Source: Deefgea tanakiae
GTDB lineage: Bacteria > Pseudomonadota > Gammaproteobacteria > Burkholderiales > Chitinibacteraceae
Length of the DNA: 64,000 nucleotides
Reading direction: 5' to 3'
Assembly: GCF_019665765.1 (NCBI RefSeq)
Contig: NZ_CP081150.1
Span: 1,860,001-1,924,000, forward strand
The position numbers and the translations under genes were made by a program. Below, one piece after another: positions 26,241-37,079 of the stretch (the first letter of the stretch is position 1; every line of letters starts with the position of its first letter). Below the pieces are notes generated by a model. That model searched no databases and was not told the origin of the DNA. It saw only the letters and a list, made by a program, of their open reading frames with translations.

Positions 26241-28574
26241 ATGAATGCCCCTCAAGAAAACCTGCAAATCAACGCTTGGCGTAATTTCACTGCAGGCGAA
26301 TGGCAAGAAAAAGTACTAGTTCGCGAATTTATTCAAGCCAACTACACACCGTATTTGGGTGACGATACTTTCCTTGCTGGCCCGACTGAGCGCACTACCC
26401 AATTATGGACAGAATTGTCTGCACTCTTAAAAGAAGAGCGCAAACGTGGTGTTTTAGAAGTATCTACTTCAGTTGGCTCAAGCATCACTGCACACGGCCC
26501 TGGCTACATCAATAAAGATTTGGAAACCATCGTTGGTTTACAAACCGATGCCCCTCTACGCCGTGCGATTATGCCAAACGGCGGTTTGAAAATGGTTGAG
26601 AATGGCCTCAAAGCCTACCATTTTGAAATGAATCCACAGATCAAAGACATCTTTACTAAATATCGTAAAGATCACAACAACGCCGTATTTGATGCCTACA
26701 CGCCAGAAATCATGGCCTGCCGTAGCTCAGGCGTGATTACCGGTTTGCCAGATTCATACGGTCGTGGCCGGATTATCGGTGACTATCGCCGTGTAGCGCT
26801 ATATGGTGTGGATTTCCTGATCGCGGACAAAAAACGCGAAAAAACTGAAATCGACAATGTGCCATTTACTGAAGCCATCATTCGTTTGCGCGAAGAATTG
26901 GCAGAGCAAATCAAAGCGCTATCTGAACTCAAACAAATGGCGAAAAACTACGGCTTTGATATTGGTCGCCCAGCTGCGACAGCACAAGAAGCGGTGCAAT
27001 GGCTGTACTTCGGTTACTTGGCTGCCGTAAAAGAGCAAAATGGCGCGGCGATGTCGATTGGTCGTATCTCGACCTTCCTTGACGTGTACTTCGAGCGCGA
27101 TTTGGCTGAAGGCACGATTAACGAATCACAAGCGCAAGAATTGATCGACCATCTGGTGATGAAATTGCGTATCGTGCGCTTCTTGCGTACCCCAGAATAT
27201 GATGATCTATTCTCAGGCGACCCAACTTGGGTGACTGAATCGATTGGTGGTATGAGTGAAGATGGCCGTACTTTGGTCAGCAAAACCAGCTTCCGTGTAC
27301 TCAATACCCTCTACAACCTTGGCCCAGCACCAGAGCCAAATTTGACTGTTTTGTGGTCGACTTCATTCCCACAAGGCTTTAAAGAATTCTGCGCGAAAGT
27401 ATCGATCGACACCTCGGCGATCCAGTACGAAAACGACGATTTGATGCTGCCAAAATGGGGTGATGATTACGCAATTGCCTGCTGCGTTTCTGCGATGCGC
27501 GTTGGTAAACAAATGCAATTCTTCGGTGCCCGTGTGAACTTGGCTAAAGCCATGCTGTACGCGATCAACGGCGGCGTGGATGAAAAAACGGGCAAAGTCG
27601 TTGCAAAAGGTTTCGAGCCAATCAAGAGCGATATTCTCGAATACGATGAATTGATGCCGAAATTTAATGCCATGCTCGACTGGTTGGCAAAAACGTATGT
27701 TACTGCGCTCAATTCAATCCATTACATGCACGATAAATACTCGTACGAACGCATCGAAATGGCATTGCACGACCGTGACATCTTGCGCACGATGGCCTGC
27801 GGTATCGCTGGTTTGTCAGTGGCTGCCGATTCATTGTCTGCCGTGAAACACGCCAAAGTGCATATCAAACGCAATGAAGCCGGTATTGCAGTGGATTACG
27901 TGATCGAAGGCGAATACCCAGCCTACGGTAATAACGACGACCGTGTTGATGATATCGCTGTGTGGTTGACGACTGAATTCATGAACAAAATCAAAGCGCA
28001 ACCCGTGTTCTACCGTGATTCAATGCCAACACAATCGGTATTGACGATCACTTCGAACGTGGTTTACGGCAAGAAAACCGGTAACACGCCAGACGGCCGC
28101 CGTTCAGGCGCACCATTCTCACCGGGCGCAAACCCGATGAATGGCCGTGATACCAATGGTTTCGTTGCTGCGGGTTTCTCAGTGTCGAAGATTCCGTACG
28201 AATCAGCACTGGATGGTGTGTCTTGGACAGCATCGATGACACCAGACGCACTCGGCCACAACGCAGCAGATCGCGTTAAGACTTTGGCTGCCTCGATTGA
28301 CGGTTTGTTTGGCCCGCACGGCGACGAATGTTCTGTGTGCATGACCTCAGATAAAGTCGACGCAAAATTGGCTGAAATCGAACAAGGTCCAGACCAATTG
28401 TTCCACTTGAACATGAACGTGCTGAATAAAGATACTTTGCTGGATGCCGTTGAACACCCAGAAAACTATCCGCAATTGACGATTCGTGTTTCTGGCTACG
28501 CAGTGAATTTTGTGAAGTTGACTCGCGAACAACAAATGGACGTGATTAACCGTACGTTCCACGCCAAGTGTTAA
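26241..28574 (+). CDS. pflB: Pyruvate formate-lyase (formate C-acetyltransferase)
   Basis: 777 residues (E. coli PflB 760). The PFL domain carries the catalytic cysteine pair in [12 protein letters not shown] (about 414-415). The C-terminal glycyl-radical motif [10 protein letters not shown] (Gly about 752) is present. The enzyme splits pyruvate with CoA into acetyl-CoA and formate under anoxia. The radical glycine is installed by PflA (28992-29792). An AGGAG ribosome site precedes the ATG. A short protein nearly identical to the last 53 residues follows at 28662. An FNR-type box lies upstream. Confidence 0.96.
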   Translation: MNAPQENLQINAWRNFTAGEWQEKVLVREFIQANYTPYLGDDTFLAGPTERTTQLWTELSALLKEERKRGVLEVSTSVGSSITAHGPGYINKDLETIVGLQTDAPLRRAIMPNGGLKMVENGLKAYHFEMNPQIKDIFTKYRKDHNNAVFDAYTPEIMACRSSGVITGLPDSYGRGRIIGDYRRVALYGVDFLIADKKREKTEIDNVPFTEAIIRLREELAEQIKALSELKQMAKNYGFDIGRPAATAQEAVQWLYFGYLAAVKEQNGAAMSIGRISTFLDVYFERDLAEGTINESQAQELIDHLVMKLRIVRFLRTPEYDDLFSGDPTWVTESIGGMSEDGRTLVSKTSFRVLNTLYNLGPAPEPNLTVLWSTSFPQGFKEFCAKVSIDTSAIQYENDDLMLPKWGDDYAIACCVSAMRVGKQMQFFGARVNLAKAMLYAINGGVDEKTGKVVAKGFEPIKSDILEYDELMPKFNAMLDWLAKTYVTALNSIHYMHDKYSYERIEMALHDRDILRTMACGIAGLSVAADSLSAVKHAKVHIKRNEAGIAVDYVIEGEYPAYGNNDDRVDDIAVWLTTEFMNKIKAQPVFYRDSMPTQSVLTITSNVVYGKKTGNTPDGRRSGAPFSPGANPMNGRDTNGFVAAGFSVSKIPYESALDGVSWTASMTPDALGHNAADRVKTLAASIDGLFGPHGDECSVCMTSDKVDAKLAEIEQGPDQLFHLNMNVLNKDTLLDAVEHPENYPQLTIRVSGYAVNFVKLTREQQMDVINRTFHAKC

Positions 28575-28661
28575 TTTGACATAGCATGGCAATATCCCAC
28601 AAGGGTATTGCCATGTAGACATTAATTGATAATGCCTACAAGCGTATACCCAAAAGGATAA

Positions 28662-28850
28662 ATGATGGCTCAGCTTTTTCACTTGAACATGAATGTCTTG
28701 AATAAAGAAACACTCGAAGACGCGATGGAAAATCCAGACAAATACCCACAACTCACCGTGCGCGTATCTGGCTATGCCGTGAACTTTGTGAAGCTCACGC
28801 GTGAACAACAGCAAGACGTGATTAATCGCACTTTCCACGAAAAGTGCTAA
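28662..28850 (+). CDS. Mini stand-alone glycyl-radical protein (GrcA-like, 62 aa)
   Basis: 62 residues (or 61 from the second ATG at 28665), with AAAGGA just upstream. It consists only of the glycyl-radical end of Pfl[19 protein letters not shown], then [18 protein letters not shown]. Counted by eye, 44 of 53 residues equal the PflB C-terminus. E. coli GrcA (YfiD, 127 aa) replaces the oxygen-cleaved end of PflB; this protein is about half that length and lacks its N-terminal part. It sits between pflB and pflA. The likely role is repair of oxygen-damaged PflB, by analogy. A decayed duplication is unlikely because frame, start and stop are intact. Confidence 0.8.
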   Translation: MMAQLFHLNMNVLNKETLEDAMENPDKYPQLTVRVSGYAVNFVKLTREQQQDVINRTFHEKC

Positions 28851-28870
28851 TTTAATACGCCTCGCACCAG

Positions 28871-28900
28871 CGGATCGCAGGCATGCCTGCGGTCCGTTTT
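28871..28900 (+). terminator. Rho-independent terminator after the mini glycyl-radical gene
   Basis: CGGATCGCAGGC (28871-28882) folds with ATGCCTGCGGTCCG (to 28896; one G-U or mismatch) and is followed by TTTT. pflA therefore probably has its own promoter or depends on readthrough. Confidence 0.75.
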
Positions 28901-28991
28901 CATATCCAGCGCCAACCTAGCGTCTAAACTGCAATATTACGCGCGGCGTAACAGAGTTCAGTTAAAATCAAAAAAACACACTGGAAATCAC

Positions 28992-29792
28992 ATGCAGATC
29001 AACAAACCCGCAGGTGAAATAGTCCCTGCCGCTTTTGATGCCGATGGCAATCAATATGGCTATGTCCATTCAATTGAAACGGGTGCCGCCGTTGATGGCC
29101 CAGGCATGCGTTTTGCGTTATTTGTGAGCGGCTGTCAGTTCCGCTGCCTTTACTGCCACAATCCTGATACGTGGAAGCTACACAATGGCAAGCAATACAC
29201 GGTCGACAATATCGTGGCTGAGATTGGCAAATACGCCAGCTTCCTACGTATTGCAGGTGGCCTGACCATTTCAGGTGGCGAGCCACTGATGCAAGCGCAT
29301 TTTATTGGCGAGATTTTCCGCCGCGCCAAACACGATCTAAAAATCCATACCGCGCTCGATACCCAAGGCTTCTTGGCCGCGCATTTGCCCGATGAATACT
29401 TCGACAACATCGACTTGGTACTGCTCGACATCAAGCAATTTAATCCCGAAAAATACGAAGCACTCACCAGCAAGCCTTTACAACCGACGCTCGACTTTAC
29501 TGAGCGCCTAATTCGCATGCAAAAGAAAATTTGGCTGCGCTATGTACTGGTGCCTGGCATCAGCGATGACGAAGCCGATGTAGAAGGTTTGGCGCAATAT
29601 TTAGGCGACTTGAACCGCCTAGCACCTGATCTCATTGAGCGAGTGGAAGTGCTGCCCTTCCATAAAATGGGGGAAGACAAATGGGCAGAGCTGGGTATGA
29701 AATACGAACTCACCGACACCCGTCCACCGAGCCAAGAGCTCGTTCACCGCGTGCGAGAGCAATTCCGCGCGCAAGGCCTATTCTGCTGTTAA
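28992..29792 (+). CDS. pflA: Pyruvate formate-lyase activating enzyme (radical SAM)
   Basis: 266 residues. The radical SAM cluster motif is C-QFR-C-LY-C (Cys48, 52, 55), followed by HNPDTWKL and the SAM-binding TISGGEPLMQ. It uses SAM and a [4Fe-4S] cluster to form the glycyl radical on PflB, and probably on the mini protein at 28662. It is slightly longer than E. coli PflA (246), with about 20 extra N-terminal residues before YGYVHSIETG. Confidence 0.95.
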   Translation: MQINKPAGEIVPAAFDADGNQYGYVHSIETGAAVDGPGMRFALFVSGCQFRCLYCHNPDTWKLHNGKQYTVDNIVAEIGKYASFLRIAGGLTISGGEPLMQAHFIGEIFRRAKHDLKIHTALDTQGFLAAHLPDEYFDNIDLVLLDIKQFNPEKYEALTSKPLQPTLDFTERLIRMQKKIWLRYVLVPGISDDEADVEGLAQYLGDLNRLAPDLIERVEVLPFHKMGEDKWAELGMKYELTDTRPPSQELVHRVREQFRAQGLFCC

Positions 29793-29794
29793 TC

Positions 29795-29824
29795 AAAGTG
29801 CCCACTTTCGAAGTGGGCACTTTT
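29795..29824 (+). terminator. Rho-independent terminator after pflA
   Basis: AAAGTGCCCACTT (29795-29807), loop TCG, AAGTGGGCACTTTT (29811-29824). Confidence 0.9.
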
Positions 29825-29899
29825 CATGCCTAGCAATCAAACCATCTGTCATCAATTTTACAAAACACTGTTTAAGCAGCGTCACACTAGGTTTGTCTC

Positions 29900-31549
29900 A
29901 TGAATTGGCCTTCATTTTCATTGCTACTGTGCACCGTACTGACATTGGCGCTCGCCGTGTTGGCGGCAAAGCGCAAAGTGTTTCCTGCGCAATATTATTT
30001 TGTAGCTACCCTCTTAGGCTCGGCGTGGTGGAGTACTGCTGCAGCGATCGAGCTCTTGCTAACTTCGCCCTCCTCCAAAGTGCTGTTCGCGCAACTGGCG
30101 TGGATTGGCATCATGGCCGTCCCGACTTTTTGGGCGATGTTTGTTTGGTCTTATGTGAAAGGCTATTATCAAAAGCCCTCGTGGCGCTGGCAGCTTGGAC
30201 TGTGGCTGATGCCACTCGTTACGGTCGCTATCGCGCTCAGTAATGAGATGCATCACTGGATGTACGTCAGCACCCTCCCCATCAGTGCCGAGGTGGGAGC
30301 CGCGATTGTTTATCAACATGGACCATGGTTTTATATCGCCGCGCTGTTTATGTATGGCTATATGACACTCAGTATGTTGGTGCTACTCAATGCCCTCGCA
30401 CGAGCCAGCCGCTTGCATCGTCGGCATTACATTGGACTCGCTATTGCGATGGCGGTGCCGTGGCTCGCCAATGCTGCGCACCTCACCGGATTAGTGACTC
30501 TGTTTGATTTTGACCCTACGCCGTTTAGTTTTTTACTGATGGGATGTATTTTTTATTGGCTCGTATCACACCGGCAACTGTTTGATTTGCTCCCAATTGC
30601 CCACGATGTATTGCTCGATGCGATGCCTGATGCGGTACTGGTGATTAACGAAGCCAAACAAATTGCGCAACTGAATCAAGCCGCACAGTCACTACCCAAT
30701 ATGCCGCCCAACGCAACAGGCCTGCCTTTGGCGCGCTTAGAATACCTCAATAGCGTTTTGCCATTGCTGTGGGGCAAAGAGTTACCCGTTGAATTTGAAA
30801 TCGAACTAGGTGATACCTACTATGATCTGCGCTCGGTCACTGTTTATTATCAACAGCAAGCGATTGGCTTATTGCTGGTATTGCGTGATATCACTCACCA
30901 AAAACTCATCCAGCACGAACTGAAACAAACTTTAAATATTCTTGAAGATCAAATCGAAGCCAATGCCTTATTACAGCAACAATTACGTGAAGAGGCGATT
31001 CACGACCCACTCACAGGCCTACATAACCGGCGCTTCCTCGATGAAATCGCCCCTAATCTGATCGCAAATGCCTCACGAAAAGAGCAACCTTTATCCGTAG
31101 TCATGCTCGATTTGGATCATTTCAAAACCATTAACGACCAACAAGGCCATGCTGTAGGCGATATCGTACTGCGCCATGTGGCGCAGTTATTACAAACGAA
31201 TTTACGTCAAAGTGATTATATTTTCAGAATTGGCGGTGAAGAATTTCTGATCCTGATGACTGATACACTGTCCGAACAAGCTATCCAACAAACCGAAGTC
31301 TGGCGCGCAGCCTTGCGTCAGCAATTGCCTCAAATTGCGGGGCGAGACTTACCCGTCACCTTCTCTGCCGGCATTGCGCAGCAAAGCGATGAGCAACTTA
31401 ATTTGGCCAATGCGCTCATTCAAGCGGACCAAGCCCTCTATCAAGCCAAAGCCAAGGGGCGTAATCGCAGTGAGCAAGCACCACACCAAGCGCCTTATAT
31501 TAACCAGGCATGTACATCTCCAACTTTGGCGCAGCCACAACAAGCTTAA
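29900..31549 (+). CDS. Membrane diguanylate cyclase with 7TM and PAS-like domains
   Basis: 549 residues. The N-terminal 220 residues form about seven membrane helices of the 'histidine kinase N-terminal 7TM' type. A PAS-like segment (DAMPDAVLVINEAKQIAQLN) follows at about 245-340, then a short coiled coil. The GGDEF domain starts at DPLTGLHNRRFLDE and has the active-site signature GGEEF (445-449). RQSD, five residues before it, is an intact inhibitory I-site. The protein should make c-di-GMP in response to an unknown membrane signal, with product feedback. In this window it could affect pili and motility (inference). Confidence 0.9.
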   Translation: MNWPSFSLLLCTVLTLALAVLAAKRKVFPAQYYFVATLLGSAWWSTAAAIELLLTSPSSKVLFAQLAWIGIMAVPTFWAMFVWSYVKGYYQKPSWRWQLGLWLMPLVTVAIALSNEMHHWMYVSTLPISAEVGAAIVYQHGPWFYIAALFMYGYMTLSMLVLLNALARASRLHRRHYIGLAIAMAVPWLANAAHLTGLVTLFDFDPTPFSFLLMGCIFYWLVSHRQLFDLLPIAHDVLLDAMPDAVLVINEAKQIAQLNQAAQSLPNMPPNATGLPLARLEYLNSVLPLLWGKELPVEFEIELGDTYYDLRSVTVYYQQQAIGLLLVLRDITHQKLIQHELKQTLNILEDQIEANALLQQQLREEAIHDPLTGLHNRRFLDEIAPNLIANASRKEQPLSVVMLDLDHFKTINDQQGHAVGDIVLRHVAQLLQTNLRQSDYIFRIGGEEFLILMTDTLSEQAIQQTEVWRAALRQQLPQIAGRDLPVTFSAGIAQQSDEQLNLANALIQADQALYQAKAKGRNRSEQAPHQAPYINQACTSPTLAQPQQA

Positions 31550-31695
31550 AGCATTAAAAAGTAGAGCCTCGGCACCAGAACAGCTGCCAAATTGCATCGT
31601 TTTTACCGGATTGAACATGCCAATCACGGCACTAACCCTCAGTTCAGGTATATTAATGCCCAAATTACAATGTACTGAATCAATAGGGAGCCAGC

Positions 31696-32664
31696 ATGGC
31701 AGGAACTAGCCTACTTGTATTACTAGACGATATCGCAGCGGTACTCGACGATGTTGCACTGATGACCAAAGTTGCCGCCAAGAAAACTGCAGGCGTACTA
31801 GGCGACGATTTAGCACTCAATGCCCAGCAAGTCTCAGGCGTACGCGCCGAGCGCGAATTGCCCGTGGTATGGGCGGTTGCAAAAGGTTCATTCAAAAATA
31901 AACTCATCCTTGTCCCCGCTGCGCTATTGATCAGCTTTATCGAAGACCAGCTCAAAGCCTTTGGCTACCCAATTCCACTCATTATGCCGCTCTTGATGCT
32001 CGGCGGTTTGTATCTGTGCTTTGAAGGCTTCGAAAAAATTGCCCATCCATTTTTGCACAGCAAAGCAGAAGATGAAGCCGAACACCAAGCCCTCAGCGAA
32101 GCTGCTCAAAACACCGAAATCGATTTGGTCGCTTTTGAAAAAGACAAAATCCAAGGTGCAATACGCACCGACTTTGTCCTCTCAGCCGAAATCATCGTCA
32201 TCACGCTCGGCACCGTGGCCAGCATGGCGTTCATGTCCAAGCTCAGCGTACTGGCTGGAATTTCACTAATTATGACCGTTGGCGTTTATGGCTTGGTCGC
32301 TGCGATTGTCAAAATGGATGATGCCGGTCTGTATCTGAATCAACGCCCCAATAGCAATGCCTTCACGCAAGCCATCGGCCGAGGGCTTTTAGCTGGCGCA
32401 CCGAAATTGATGCGCGTTTTGGCCATTGTCGGCACCTTGGCGATGTTTATGGTCGGTGGTGGCATTCTCACGCACGGAATTGATTACCTACACCACACGA
32501 TCGAGCACATCGGTCACGATGCCGAAACCATCCCTTACGTTGGCCACACACTCGCAATTTTGACGCCATCGTTTTTAAATGCGATCGCCGGGGTGATTGC
32601 GGGTGCCGCATCATTGGCGGTGGTGACAGTCGTTGGAAAAGTAGTTGGTATGTTTAAAAAATAA
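31696..32664 (+). CDS. DUF808 (YedI-like) inner-membrane protein
   Basis: 322 residues. The start [21 protein letters not shown], followed by [21 protein letters not shown], is the DUF808/YedI signature. Several membrane segments follow (about residues 75-110, 170-215, 240-265 and 290-315). The function is unknown; family members are inner-membrane proteins. GGGAG precedes the ATG and a terminator follows, so it is probably monocistronic. Confidence 0.9.
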   Translation: MAGTSLLVLLDDIAAVLDDVALMTKVAAKKTAGVLGDDLALNAQQVSGVRAERELPVVWAVAKGSFKNKLILVPAALLISFIEDQLKAFGYPIPLIMPLLMLGGLYLCFEGFEKIAHPFLHSKAEDEAEHQALSEAAQNTEIDLVAFEKDKIQGAIRTDFVLSAEIIVITLGTVASMAFMSKLSVLAGISLIMTVGVYGLVAAIVKMDDAGLYLNQRPNSNAFTQAIGRGLLAGAPKLMRVLAIVGTLAMFMVGGGILTHGIDYLHHTIEHIGHDAETIPYVGHTLAILTPSFLNAIAGVIAGAASLAVVTVVGKVVGMFKK

Positions 32665-32677
32665 ACACAATAATCAC

Positions 32678-32706
32678 AACGGCCTTCATTGCGAAGGCCG
32701 TTTTTT
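32678..32706 (+). terminator. Rho-independent terminator after the DUF808 gene
   Basis: AACGGCCTTC (32678-32687) pairs with GAAGGCCGTT (32693-32702), followed by TTTTTT. The next 240 bases up to the convergent selO end are AT-rich with no supportable gene. Confidence 0.9.
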
Positions 32707-32950
32707 CGTTTTTAATTTGAATTTTTATCGATGTATTGCCAGTGAGGCTATGTACATAAATATTTCCCAGCAAAAAATAGCCATCAAGGGCCAACCCGCT
32801 TCCTTACTGCTTTTCAAACAAAGTATAAATGGGTATACGCAGCTATCAATCAGTAGAAAGACTCTAAAAACGAATACCCATTAAAAATCAAAGTTCAAAA
32901 AATCTACCTTAAGCCAGATCATAATTATTGCTTGGCTGTTATTTAGCTAT

Positions 32951-34657
32951 TCAAGATGAACAGCTGTAGTGCGATATGCCGCCAGCGTTAAAAAATGCTT
33001 TCGGTTTTAGTTGGTAATATTTTTCTTCAATCGCCTGTTCTTGTTCACTATATGGATCGCTAAACACCTGCTTCAGCTCTTCGATGAGTGAATAGTCGCC
33101 TTGTCTCGCTTGTTCATAAGCGGGGGCAACCAGCCATTCGCGCCAGGTGTATTTTGGATTGGTCAGTAGCATGCTGGCTTTAATCGTCTTTAAATCTTGT
33201 TTTTGATTGGCCAGTAGATCGAGCCATTGTTCTAGCCAATGTTGCCATTGCAGATCTAGCGCAGCAGTCGTGGTCTGATAAAAGCTTTTTTTCAATGCAC
33301 CGATGTCTTGCGGGATATGCGATAGCTCGCGAAAGAAGATGGTGTAATCGACCTTTGTTCGGTGCATTAACTGCACCAATTGAGTAAACAGTTCGGTGTC
33401 AAATTCAATCAGCCCCAATTTCGCGGCCCACATGCTTTGGCAGTGCTGCTGCATCTCGATTTTAAAGCCATGGCGAACTTCATCTAGCTGAACTATTGCC
33501 TCCTTATCTTCCGCGAGCAGCGTCTGTAGGGCCAGCCAAAACATATGAAAATTAGCCTCGGCGGCTTGCGCTTGGTTAAAAAATGCGAAGTGCTGACCAC
33601 CGCCGGTCCACGGCTGAAATTCAGGATCAAAGGCTTCACAGAAACCAAATGGGCCATAATCGAGCGTTAATCCGCCTGCGTGGCAGTTATCACTATTAAA
33701 ATTACCTTGGCAATAGCCAACACGTAACCAATGGGCGATGAGTTTACTTAATCGCATTCTGAAAATTTTAGCCAATTCAATAATCTGTTGGTTAAATTCA
33801 AGATTTGGGTCGATGTCGCTTTGGTATTCGCGCTCAATTAAATGTGCCACGATGTTTTTTAGTTCGGTGCGAGCATTGCCATGGGCTTTTTTACGCACTC
33901 GACGGGCAAACAGCTCAATCTGGCCGACCCGCAAGAATGATGAAGCCACGCGAGTAGAAATCGCAACCGGGTTGCTCACCATGATGTCGGGATCGGCAGT
34001 GTAGGAATTGGGTGAATACCAAGGCCGCGCAGCAGTTTCTGACTTTGATACAAAAAGCGTTAGCGAACGAGAGCTTGGTACGCCTAAGGCATGCATATAC
34101 TCTTGAGCCAGAAATTCACGCACGCTTGATCGCAATACTGCACGCCCATCTCCTCCGCGGCAGTAGGCCGTTGGCCCGCCGCCCTTTAATTGCATTTCGT
34201 AGCGTTGACCGTTGAATAAGCCTTCAAATACAGACATTGCACGACCATCGCCGTAGCCATTACCGGTGCGAAAAGGGCATTGTTGAGTATATTCAGTACC
34301 ATAGATCGCTAATGCATAGCCCGTTGCCCAGCCATAGCGCCGCATCGGTGCCGGGGCTTGGCTTAAATCACCGGAAAAGAGCTGTCTAAAGCCTTTGTCA
34401 TGAGCGAGGGCATCGGCTAATCCCAATTGCGCAAACAAGGCTTGGCTGTGGCTAACATATTCTGCATCGGCTATCGAGGTGGGTTTTACTCGAACATAAT
34501 GACCAGAAAACACCTGCCTCGAATCGTGATCATCACCATCTGATGTGCCAACAGGGTCTGGGGTGAGCTTATCCATCAAAGAGTAATCGACAGCCTTGGC
34601 AAAGGTTGCTAAATCTAAAATGTTAGGCTGCGGGAAAGCGTTTGATGGGGCGGTCAT
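32951..34657 (-). CDS. selO: Protein adenylyltransferase SelO (YdiU/UPF0061)
   Basis: 568 residues from the chosen ATG ([12 protein letters not shown]). An upstream in-frame start at 34732 would add 25 basic residues with no family support. Pseudokinase-fold blocks of SelO are present: [41 protein letters not shown] with [13 protein letters not shown], and [15 protein letters not shown]. SelO transfers AMP to Ser, Thr or Tyr of target proteins and has been linked to redox stress. The C-terminus ends CSS, where many eukaryotic homologues have selenocysteine; here it is an ordinary cysteine. Confidence 0.93.
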   Translation of the reverse strand: MTAPSNAFPQPNILDLATFAKAVDYSLMDKLTPDPVGTSDGDDHDSRQVFSGHYVRVKPTSIADAEYVSHSQALFAQLGLADALAHDKGFRQLFSGDLSQAPAPMRRYGWATGYALAIYGTEYTQQCPFRTGNGYGDGRAMSVFEGLFNGQRYEMQLKGGGPTAYCRGGDGRAVLRSSVREFLAQEYMHALGVPSSRSLTLFVSKSETAARPWYSPNSYTADPDIMVSNPVAISTRVASSFLRVGQIELFARRVRKKAHGNARTELKNIVAHLIEREYQSDIDPNLEFNQQIIELAKIFRMRLSKLIAHWLRVGYCQGNFNSDNCHAGGLTLDYGPFGFCEAFDPEFQPWTGGGQHFAFFNQAQAAEANFHMFWLALQTLLAEDKEAIVQLDEVRHGFKIEMQQHCQSMWAAKLGLIEFDTELFTQLVQLMHRTKVDYTIFFRELSHIPQDIGALKKSFYQTTTAALDLQWQHWLEQWLDLLANQKQDLKTIKASMLLTNPKYTWREWLVAPAYEQARQGDYSLIEELKQVFSDPYSEQEQAIEEKYYQLKPKAFFNAGGISHYSCSS

Positions 34658-34824
34658 TGCTGAAATCCTTTGTGATCTTAGTATTAAGTAGGCCACTGAA
34701 ACGCGGCGGATGCGTGCGCTGCGAATATCCATTTAAGCCGCGGCTACTTTAGTTTCTATTCGCTTGGCTGGTGAGTCACTGACAAGAGTTTATATGATGG
34801 CCAGATAACAATCACATAGACTTT

Positions 34825-35148
34825 CTAAAAACAAAATCGATTCATCGCCTGAGACAAAGCCGGATCGGGGTGAAATAGAAAATTGTGATTTTGCCTACCA
34901 TAGCTGAGCGTGCCGCTTTCTACGACGCCTTGCCGCTCTACTTTCAGCAATGCAGCAGGCGTCGGCTGAGTCGCCTCAGGCAAATAGAGCCCCAATAGCA
35001 GACTGTAAAGACGAGAAGCGTCACATAAGTGCCACCAGAAAACCGAGCACCAACACGATGCAATATTGAATCGGAATGAAACAGAACATACGTTCGATAC
35101 CTTTTTAAGCAGCGCAGCGAAAGTCAATCGGATCAACACGTTTTGCAT
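34825..35148 (-). pseudogene. Possible coding remnant between selO and the first integrase remnant
   Basis: A 107-codon minus-strand frame whose last 60 residues (LYSLLLGLYLPEATQPTPAA and on, ending in PDPALSQAMNRFCF) read like a real protein end, while the first 45 residues do not. I do not recognise a family. It may be the end of a gene whose 5' part was lost or frame-shifted when the neighbouring accessory region was rearranged. The interval 34733-35350 otherwise shows no gene. Confidence 0.2.
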
Positions 35149-35354
35149 TGATCAGCTGGGCTTATCCACTGTTGTTGTGGATTATTTGACGAGCAACACT
35201 GACTTGGCTCTCGCCCAACAAGATGCACAAATGCAATCCTTAGCTGCGAGTGAAGTCAAGGGTATTGCTCTAAGAATATTATAAAAAATAGCTCAGAAAT
35301 GCATACCCAGTATTAAACTCGAATAATCAGCGCCGGATATGCGAACAAGTGCTG

Positions 35355-35468
35355 CACGACTACGGGATGCATGGCCAAGCCAGCCAAACCTGCTGCGGCG
35401 AACCGATCTTCCCCTGCACCACCAAGCAGATGGCCCAGCGGGTCGATCGCGAAGTGGTCAAAAAACAG
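35355..35468 (+). pseudogene. Fragment of an unknown gene, copy 1
   Basis: This stretch of about 110 bases is clearly related to 43988-44098: both contain CAAGCCAGCCAAACC and CGAACCGATCTTCCCCTGCA. Copy 2 reads MHGQASQTRSGEPIFPC in one frame. Copy 1 has substitutions and joins directly to the integrase remnant at 35471. Function unknown. Confidence 0.55.
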
Positions 35469-35470
35469 CC

Positions 35471-35671
35471 GTCAGCTCGTGCCTGTGCCTGTGCCTGTGC
35501 GTCTGCCTGAATAATCGCAAATAACTCACCCAATAAGGGGACTGTTTAATGATTGCCAAGTTTTTCTTGTAGGTCTTTGCGATTGCGGTTCAGGATGGTG
35601 CGGTCGGTTTCGTTTAGATCCGCCCAGCGCAGGCCGACGATTTCGCCTTAGCGCATGATATCGGCGATGGG
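35471..35671 (-). pseudogene. Decayed tyrosine integrase fragment, copy 1
   Basis: Homologous to the middle of the intact integrase gene (58731-58930), including the region coding for QGEIVGLRWADLNE. It has in-frame stops, a short GTGCCT-type expansion near 35480-35500, and a 24-base deletion between CGCATG and CGCACG of the intact gene. The same deletion is in copy 2 at 46389-46842, so both remnants come from one already damaged ancestor. Confidence 0.75.
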
Positions 35672-35871
35672 ATATCCCCTTCCAGAGACAGTATGTATTT
35701 AGCTGTAGCTTTTTATCTGCAACGCCTAGCTGGCAATACATCGACTTAAAATCAAACTCGTTGAGCTAGGCGAGATCCCTTGTATTGCGCCGAGCAAGGT
35801 GTGGCGAAGCTTGGCAACTTGTTGACTTAGCGCAGCCCATGACCTTAGGCCAGTATCCGACGAAGTCGGAC
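35471..35871 (+). repeat. Left direct repeat around the chitinase block
   Basis: The integrase remnant and the sequence after it (GGATATCCCCTTCCAGA and CTGGCAATACATCGA, up to about 35751) match 46660-46926 in the same orientation. A second matching patch, TTAGGCCAGTATCCGACGA, occurs at 35844 and at 47020. The repeats enclose about 11 kb. From 35872 to 36043 I see nothing. Confidence 0.7.
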
Positions 35872-36043
35872 ATAGAAACTAGCGCGGCGGTTTAAATCAA
35901 AGCAAATTTTCAACAGTGCTATTGATCAGGAATCAGTACTATTTCCCGCCCTAAAAAGCATTTATTTTTGTGCTGTATCAGCCATCAAACCACTAATTAA
36001 GTTGTCGCGCATTCCAAGTAAGAAACTCCGATGGGCGCAGGCC

Positions 36044-36262
36044 CTATCTGGCTAGTACGCCCTCGTGTAAACGTCGCAACTCTTCAATGCGCCTGCACAT
36101 CCCCCCGCTCAGATTCAGGAACCATGTATCAACGGTTTGCTGAATCACAATCAATGCATCCAGTTCGGGCTGAGTCACTACCTCACGAATAGTTTTTTTG
36201 ATCAGATCTCGCCACGCCAATCGAGCAGGATCAGGCTCTGACAATTCTTGCTTAATTGCCAA
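36044..36262 (-). CDS. Hypothetical protein (72 aa)
   Basis: A 72-residue frame from a TTG start with AGGA nine bases upstream. The product is helical and charged (ARLAWRDLIKKTIREVVTQ, then MCRRIEELRRLHEGVLAR). I do not recognise it. It lies in a region of gene fragments, so it could be a remnant. Confidence 0.35.
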   Translation of the reverse strand: MAIKQELSEPDPARLAWRDLIKKTIREVVTQPELDALIVIQQTVDTWFLNLSGGMCRRIEELRRLHEGVLAR

Positions 36263-36340
36263 GTATTCCTGAGTTGATCGCTATATATGGATATGGCGCC
36301 ATTTATGTAATTAATTGCATGATTACGGCGAAGTTAGAAA

Positions 36341-36366
36341 AACAGCGCCATAATCATGGCGCTGTT
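36341..36366. terminator. Hairpin in the 36.3-kb gap
   Basis: AACAGCGCCAT (36341-36351), loop AATC, ATGGCGCTGTT (36356-36366). No clear T run. The rest of 36263-36621 shows no gene that I can support. Confidence 0.45.
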
Positions 36367-36621
36367 CTATATTCTCGGGCTGACTAAAGTGCGAAAACAC
36401 AAAATCTCAGCACAATTTGTTACGCTCTGCGAAAAGCTAAAATCGGCCAACAATAGACTTTTTGTCCTCACGATTTGGGCTTCATTGAACGTCTGCAGTA
36501 GCAGCTATTGCAGACGCCCAGCCAACCATTCCCGCTTTCACTAGTTCAGCCTTTGCGGATACTTTATGAGCCATTATCGCGATGACGTTGGTCTCAGTAG
36601 GCGTCCGTTTAGAATCATATA

Positions 36622-36990
36622 TTAATCACGGGTTAACTCTGTAAGATGGGATTCAGTCAATTCAGACAAGTATCCACTTTTGCGCAAGATAGACAATATT
36701 GCTTTACGTTTTTCATCTGGAGTGAGTTGATTAACATTAAAGGTCGCCTTTAATACTTCAATATCTGAGCGCGCCTCAGCCAATAATTTCTTCAACAAAC
36801 CATTCTCAACGCCGAGCTCGCAACAACAGATTAAGTCTGTACCAGAAACTTGACCGTATTTTGCGCGCCAAGAGTAAAAGGTAGTATCGGAGAAGTCACC
36901 TTGTCGACAAATATTTTGCACACTTTCGCCAAGCTCTGCTTGCCTGAGAAAACCTAAAATCTGTTCTTTGCTAAATCTACTTTTTCTCAT
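36622..36990 (-). CDS. Orphan IS3-family OrfA-like HTH protein
   Basis: 122 residues. The first 85 match IS3-family (IS407-like) OrfA: MRKSRFSKEQILGFLRQAE, then DTTFYSWRAKYGQ and a leucine-zipper-like LLKKLLAEARSDIEVLK. The last 35 residues (LTPDEKRKAILSILRKSG and on) are not typical of OrfA. No OrfB sequence lies beside it and no terminal repeats are evident. It may be an IS fragment or an HTH protein retained for another use. Confidence 0.6.
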   Translation of the reverse strand: MRKSRFSKEQILGFLRQAELGESVQNICRQGDFSDTTFYSWRAKYGQVSGTDLICCCELGVENGLLKKLLAEARSDIEVLKATFNVNQLTPDEKRKAILSILRKSGYLSELTESHLTELTRD

Positions 36991-37079
36991 ATTGGTGGCC
37001 CTTTAGAGGCATAACCTATTAATTTTAAAAACTCTAGTCAAAAACTATTTAGATCTATTCAACAATAAAATTTAATATT

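Noticed and set aside
35066-35284. 72-codon plus-strand frame
   Set aside because: No family recognised, it overlaps a competing minus-strand remnant and lies in decayed sequence.
36356-36544. 62-codon plus-strand frame
   Set aside because: Begins inside a hairpin, composition is not protein-like, no neighbours or ribosome site support it.
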